A stretch of DNA of 64,000 nt from Macrotis lagotis (taxonomy: Eukaryota > Chordata > Mammalia > Peramelemorphia > Peramelidae). This document shows positions 59,041 through 64,000 of the stretch, in pieces. The position numbers and the translations under genes are program-made. Each line of letters begins with the position of its first letter. The first letter of the stretch is position 1. The notes beneath the pieces are model-generated. The model saw nothing but the letters and a program-made list of their open reading frames with translations. It was not told the origin of the DNA and made no database searches. Location of the stretch: positions 1 through 64,000 of the forward strand of contig NC_133666.1 in the NCBI RefSeq assembly GCF_037893015.1, written 5' to 3'.

Positions 59041-59170
59041 TTGTCCATCTTTCCTTTGCTTCCTTGTCAATTTTCTTCAGTACTTTGCTGTGCACTGGGT
59101 TTTTTCCCTTCCCCTCCCCCCCAGGCTACAGTTAAGCATGGATATGTGTATATGTCTACATATATTTGGT

Positions 59171-59546
59171 AATTGTCTCCTAAATCTTTTAAACCACCTA
59201 CTCATAGAATTGGTGTTTTAAAGACCCAACCACAGCTAATCAACTCTTTATTTTGCAGATGAAGTAGAAATATCAGTTTTGAAATCTATGCACAAGGAAA
59301 CATTTTGTCTCTCACCAGTAGGTCAGAATTTTTAATGCAGATGGAACTGTAAAAGAGGCACACAGGGGTGGCTAGGTGGTGCAGTAGATAGAGCACCAGC
59401 CCTGGAGTCAGGAGTGCCTGAGTTCAAATGTGGCCTCAGATACTTAATAATTACCTAGCTGTGTGGCTTTGGGTAAGCCACTTAACCCCAGTGCCTTGCA
59501 AAAAAAGAGGCATGCAAAATGAGTGAATTTTATGTTACTGTGCAGG
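59171..59546 (+). pseudogene. Duplicated exon 7 and intron flank, broken by a SINE
   Basis: From TCTCCTAAATCTTTTAAACC onward this matches 56,768-57,000 (intron 6 end plus exon 7). In the exon copy the acceptor reads CCAGTAG|GT, one T is lost from the TTTTTT run (frameshift to TAA), and a tRNA SINE splits it at 59,364-59,502. It cannot serve as exon 7. Confidence 0.9.
59364..59502 (+). mobile_element. Marsupial tRNA-derived SINE with TSD
   Basis: Sense SINE; target-site duplication AAAAGAGGCA at 59,351-59,360 and 59,503-59,512, exactly inside the duplicated exon 7. Confidence 0.9.
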
Positions 59547-60235
59547 ACTGTTGAACCGAAAGAAGCAAGATGGAGACCAAACTATGAATTTTGGGGAGTA
59601 CGTTTTATTACCAATGACTATGTGGGGATACCTCTTCAAAGCACATAGCCCTGATTGTCCAGAGAACAAGGTTTTTATAGTATTTTGGGGGGGTGGTATT
59701 GTGAGCAAGCAGGATACAGAAATAGAAACAGCAGTTAGATATATATTTTCTTGTCATACTACTACAAACATATGCAAACATGATTTAATATAGATAGGGG
59801 TCAAGACAAGGACAGAAAAGGCTCAGGGTCTTGTTTTATGTCTTAACATGTTTCCCAAGTCAGAGGGAGTCACATATTCACGGGATTCCCGCATGTTTAA
59901 GGGAGTTGAATTTACTATCTTAGGGTTCCAGCCGCATCTGGAGAAGGGGAAGCGGTCCTGGGAGGAAGCAGGAATTTTACAGATACAGCAAAATGATTCC
60001 GCTAACAAGGGGGCTTTGTGAATCTGAGACAAATTTATGGTCTATTGGTCACCCCTAGAGCCAAGCATTTGGGTCCTGTCCAATGATTTCTCAAACCCAA
60101 AAGCACCTAGCCAAGTTTATATTTCTGATGAGTTTCTCAGGACCCAGAAAGGTGTCAAGGACGACTTCTATACAGGAATTACACAAATATGGATATTGTC
60201 CTTCAGACAAATTAAAGGTATTGAAGAATTAAAGA
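59547..60235 (-). mobile_element. Probable LTR, antisense
   Basis: The minus strand carries AATAAA in GGTAATAAAACG (about 59,602-59,613). LTR-like composition, no coding. Starts right after the exon 7 copy. Edges not fixed by a duplication. Confidence 0.45.
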
Positions 60236-61345
60236 TTAGATTTTCAATGTACAGAAGTAACAAATAAATGAATGTATATATTATAGATACCTGTTACATA
60301 TGCATATTTAGACATGCATGCTCACCCATATATATATATATAATGATATACGCATATTATAGATACACATACCTACATGCAAATATATAGACATATATTC
60401 ATAGATATTTGTGTCTCTCAATTTTATAAAGTATAAAGAAAGCCACAACCCCTTTTCACTTCTCTACTTTACTTCTACTTGCTACTTTGCCCTCTAGCTC
60501 TTGATCTGCTGCCTTTCCCAGAACCCCTCCCTTACTCTCCTTCTATACCCTGTCTCCATTGATCTTCTATTCTACTGTGTGCCTCCTCCCCAAGGTCTAC
60601 ATACCCTTCAGTAAACCTCCTTATCCTATTCCTTCACCCTCTAACTCAGTATCCTTATCTGCACCTCCTATTTCTTTCTGAATTCAAAAGACCATTATAC
60701 ATACATGTATTTAAAGATACACATATGCACATACATATTCATACAAATACACAACTAGAGGATCTATATTCCATATGAGAATAAGCTTCCAGACATACCA
60801 CTTCTCCTTCACCATTCAATTTGTCTCAATTATTCCTCTCATATCTCACATGTATAAGATGATAACTTGAAAAAAATCTGTACCTTTTTACTTTTTAGCA
60901 TCCCATGCTACTCAGTTCTATTCCAGGTTTTCCTTCAAATTTCCCAATTACTATTAACAATCTGGGACATGGAGTTTATATTTCCAGCCATACATAGTAA
61001 ACGATTTGTCCATTATCAAGTCATTTCAAAGTAGTCTTTGAGATTTACCTTTTACTTTTATTGAACTTGGTATGAAAAATTTTCAAACAAGTTCAGGTCT
61101 TTTTGCAACAAAATTCTGAAAGACTGGCAAGTCACTGAATATCCCTTTCCCCCCTTTTAGAATTATGCTTAAGTTTGCTGGGAATATTTTCAGCCTTAAC
61201 CGCAGTATTTTTGCTCTTCAACAGGTAGGTGTTCCAAAACCTGAAGCGTTTTAAATGTAGGTGCTGCTACATCTTGTGGCTCTGCCATATTTGAATTGTT
61301 TTTTTCTTGTTGCTCTTACATCCTAGAAGATCTCAAACTACACCA
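60236..61345. other. Downstream flank, no gene
   Basis: AT-rich, with TATA/CATA simple repeats at 60,270-60,400 and 60,690-60,750. No gene or clear repeat. Confidence 0.45.
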
Positions 61346-61349
61346 CAAA

Positions 61350-61603
61350 ACAGTGGTTAGGAAACAATCATTGCTGTTGTTTAGTCCTGTCTGACTTTTC
61401 CTAACCCCGTTTGGGGTATTCTTGGCAAAGATACTGGAGTGGTTTACTGTTTCCTTCCTCAGTTCATTTGACAGATGAGGAACTGGGGCACATGGGGAAG
61501 GGATTTGCACAAGGCACCGTAGCTAATAAGTATCTGAGGCCAGATTTGAACTCAGGAAGATGAATCTTTCTGACTAGGTCCAATGGAAAACCTAGCTGCC
61601 CAG
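61350..61603 (-). repeat. MAR1 marsupial CORE-SINE, antisense
   Basis: CGTTTGGGGTATTCTTGGCA, AGATACTGGAGTGGTTTACT, TGACAGATGAGGAACTGGG, CTGAGGCCAGATTTGAACTC and CCTAGCTGCCC in order: a near-complete element. Confidence 0.85.
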
Positions 61604-61679
61604 AAAACATTTGGAACTTGTGAAAAATTGAAAGGCTAATGAATGGAAATGATTAGATATGCGATGTTGAGAAGTAAAG

Positions 61680-62170
61680 AAATAAATTAAAATAGTGTTT
61701 GATAAATCAAAAGAAAACTGGGGTGGGGGGGGAGTAGGGGAGGATGCATTTTTGAATAAAAAGAAAACAAACCTAGTTGGAATAAGAGAAAAATAGTTTT
61801 GTAGAAATTTGATAGGATATCAGCACCTCTCATCACCTATCAAATTAAACTGTAAATGGATATATGAATTAAGTGTAAATGGGGAATGAATTATAAATTA
61901 GAGGAGCAAGGAGGAAATTGCTTTCCACATCTATGGATGGGGAAGAGATGATGACAAAAGAATAAAATGGATAACTGCTTCTATAAAGTTGGAATGTTTG
62001 TGAACAAAGATGAAATACAATTAAAATGAGAAGGGTAGTTAAGCCAGGAAAAACAGCTTTGCAATAAAGTTCTCCAAGAAGTTTGGCATATGTAAGACGT
62101 AGAAGGAACTGATTCCAATTTCCAAGATCAAGAGCCATTCTCCAATAGATCAAAGGAACAGGAAGGTTTT
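61680..62170 (+). mobile_element. Old L1 ORF2 3' remnant, sense
   Basis: TTTGCAATAAAGTTCTCC..., GAAGGAACTGATTCCAATTT and AGAGCCATTCTCCAATAGAT match the L1 ORF2 C-terminal wording. Heavily decayed and of a different age from the other copies. Confidence 0.55.
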
Positions 62171-63394
62171 AAAGGAAAAAAAAAATTCACACTAGCAATA
62201 GCCCTGTGACCAAATCTCTCAGTATTCGAGAGACACATTTAAGCAGCTTTGTTCTTACGGTCTGTAAATCTTAGAGACCCACAGGTTCAGGGACAGACTC
62301 CTCTTTCTGTTCAGGAACAAAGTCCATGGAAAGGAAGCTTTTACCAGGTGCAGGTGGATACCAGAACAAAAACGAATATAGCATTGAATGAAATGACACG
62401 CAACAAAAGAGATGATGTGAAGGTGAGAAGAGTTCCTACACTGTATCCTCTTCCACTGAACCCCAGACCATCCTATGACCCGCAGACACCAGACAGCACC
62501 CTGGACATGAAGGACCAGGCATACTCCGGTTCACCCCTGAACACAGACACCAAAGTATCCCCACATCCCCACATAAACAACACGTGCACAGACAGATCCT
62601 ACCTATGTCCACAACACGCCTATAAACAACATTATTGATACTCCCAGGACCCCACACATATCCTCCTGATCAGAACAGAAGCCAGTTGGGGAGAAGGGGT
62701 GGCTTCATGAAAAGGTTGGGGGTTGGGAGGGAGGGGAAGGGAGGAGAAGATAAGGAGGAGAAAGGGAGAGACTAAGGCAGGAGCAGGGAAGGGGCATTTC
62801 CCTCACTCACAGCCACTTAGGCACTAGCGGGATCCTCCAGGTAGGTCAATCTAGAACAAGGGGTGGATGGGGGGGTGGGGATGGAGCAGGGAAGTGACTG
62901 CTCTCTCCCACTAACTTCTTTCTGCAAAGACCAAGAAAACTTACCAACTCAGTAGAGGGAGGGAGGGGGTGGGACCTACAGGTCACTGCAGGGTGGGGGA
63001 AGGGAGGAGGGTGGGGAAGGAACTGTGTGACATCAGTCACAAAGGAATGAGGAGCCCCCCACCCCCAAGTCATTTCCCTCAGCCCTCATCAGCCAGCCTG
63101 GTTAGGGGAGGGGGCCACAATGTTTCTTCCACCTGGAGTGGGCTCTGGGTCTGACTAGGGACTCAGGTCCTTGAGAGCAAGCTTCTGGGGCTGCAACTGG
63201 GGGGGGGGGGGCACAGCAGCTCAATTTAACTTGGGGTTATGGAGAGTTGTGGGAGGGGGAGAACAAAGATGGAGGGAAGTTGGTAGAGGTGGGCCTTGGG
63301 CTCCCCAAAAGGGAAGGACGGACCCAAAAGCTGCTGCATGCCCCCCAGCCCTTGGTTAGACATTGGACGGCTCCCAAGCTTCAGAGCAGAGGAG
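62171..63394. other. G-rich flank, no gene recognised
   Basis: An open frame at 62,249-62,638 has no recognisable family, and I treat it as chance. Bases 62,690-63,290 are rich in GGGAGG/GGGTGG runs. No splice or promoter signature. Confidence 0.4.
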
Positions 63395-63525
63395 AAAGGG
63401 GGAGGTTTGGGAAGGCAGTGGGGTTCAGCGGTCTTGCCCCAGGCAACAGGAGATCAAAGTCAGGTCAGGCCAGGAGGGTTGGGGTGCCCAAGCCCTCACG
63501 AGCAGCTGCCCTTGGTGTTTAGGTG
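63395..63525 (-). repeat. Diverged tRNA SINE-like block, antisense
   Basis: GGGAAGGCAGTGGGGTTCAG, CGGTCTTGCCCCAGGCAACA and AGGTCAGGCCAGGAGGGTTG resemble a decayed antisense tRNA SINE, like the blocks in the HAL1 3' UTR. Confidence 0.35.
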
Positions 63526-63689
63526 TGGGTAACTAGATCTAAATGCTATAGAATGTAAACTCTCCCTAGCCTGTACAAGAGGGAGTCACCCTTCCTTTCT
63601 GACTCAGTCTCCTCTACCAAGTGACTACATAAATTTTTCTATTCTATTTAGGATTTGGGTTTGATTCTCTGAAACACCAGCCATGCTGC

Positions 63690-63860
63690 CGCTAGTGAAT
63701 TGGTACAGTGAAGAGGCAACTGAGGCACAAGCATTGGAGTCACAAGACCTAGACTGAAATTCTGCTGTCCTCAGTGTGTGACCAAAGACAACCTCAATTT
63801 TCCAACCAGTAAAATTGGAGTGATAAGAAAACATATGCTGAGGAAATAACTGGGTGGTTG
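63690..63860 (+). repeat. MIR-like SINE, sense
   Basis: GCATTGGAGTCACAAGACCT with AGACTGAAATTCTGCTGTCC, then CTCAATTTTCCAACCAGTAA, the MIR layout. Confidence 0.6.
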
Positions 63861-64000
63861 TAAGATAAAAATAAGATGTTTGCAAAGTGCTTTTCAAAGC
63901 ATGTCATAGTATAGAAGTGTTTATTATCATTATTATTATTATGTAAGTCTTTTTGATGGAGTTTATATATTGTGCTAGTAATTCTTTAGATTTAATATTC

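Noticed and set aside
62249..62638. 129-codon frame, could be a gene
   Set aside because: No recognisable domain, no splice or promoter evidence, near repeat remnants.

Overview
The window is nuclear DNA of a marsupial (opossum-like or dasyurid-like; I cannot name the species). This rests on the repeats: many copies of the marsupial tRNA-derived SINE that begins GGGGCGGCTAGGTGG, an RTE-tailed SINE, MAR1/CORE-SINEs, marsupial L1 and ORF1-only HAL1 elements, and old L2, CR1/L3 and MIR remnants. Splice sites, CpG-rich promoter DNA and poly(A) signals are eukaryotic. Nothing bacterial, no CRISPR array and no rRNA or free-standing tRNA gene was seen.

Layout. Bases 1-27,060 hold no recognisable host gene. 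They carry an LTR, a 5'-truncated L1 (812-4108), two HAL1 elements (one complete with target-site duplication at 10,702-13,886; one split into 8,704-10,082 and 16,663-18,822), an L2 fragment, an antisense L1 (about 22,690-26,262) and scattered SINEs. Bases 27,060-29,960 form an unusual promoter region: two diverged copies of a CpG-rich promoter plus first exon, about 2.2 kb apart, with a 19-bp minisatellite of about 1.3 kb between them.

The one host gene is on the + strand from 29,481 to 58,709. Nine exons with GT-AG introns join without a break into a 455-codon reading frame. The product is an Abraxas-family protein (ABRAXAS1/FAM175A, scaffold of the BRCA1-A complex): a catalytically dead MPN domain, a coiled-coil stretch, a conserved FFP..EFLHSC segment and a C-terminal SxxF. 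It differs from human ABRAXAS1 in overall divergence, a 52-residue Gly-Ala tract, and a textbook-like SUMO-interacting motif just before the C-terminal BRCT-binding-type motif. Whether it is the fast-evolving orthologue or a marsupial paralogue cannot be settled here. The head-to-head MRPS18C neighbour known in human is not visible, which favours a paralogue. A broken second copy of exon 7, split by a SINE, lies just past the 3' end.

Intron 2 (13 kb) contains a near full-length antisense L1 inserted into an older L1, plus LTRs and SINEs. The final 4 kb has an LTR, an old L1 ORF2 piece, MAR1/MIR remnants and G-rich DNA, with no further gene recognised. Repeat family names come from sequence recall, not a database search; edges without a target-site duplication are approximate.
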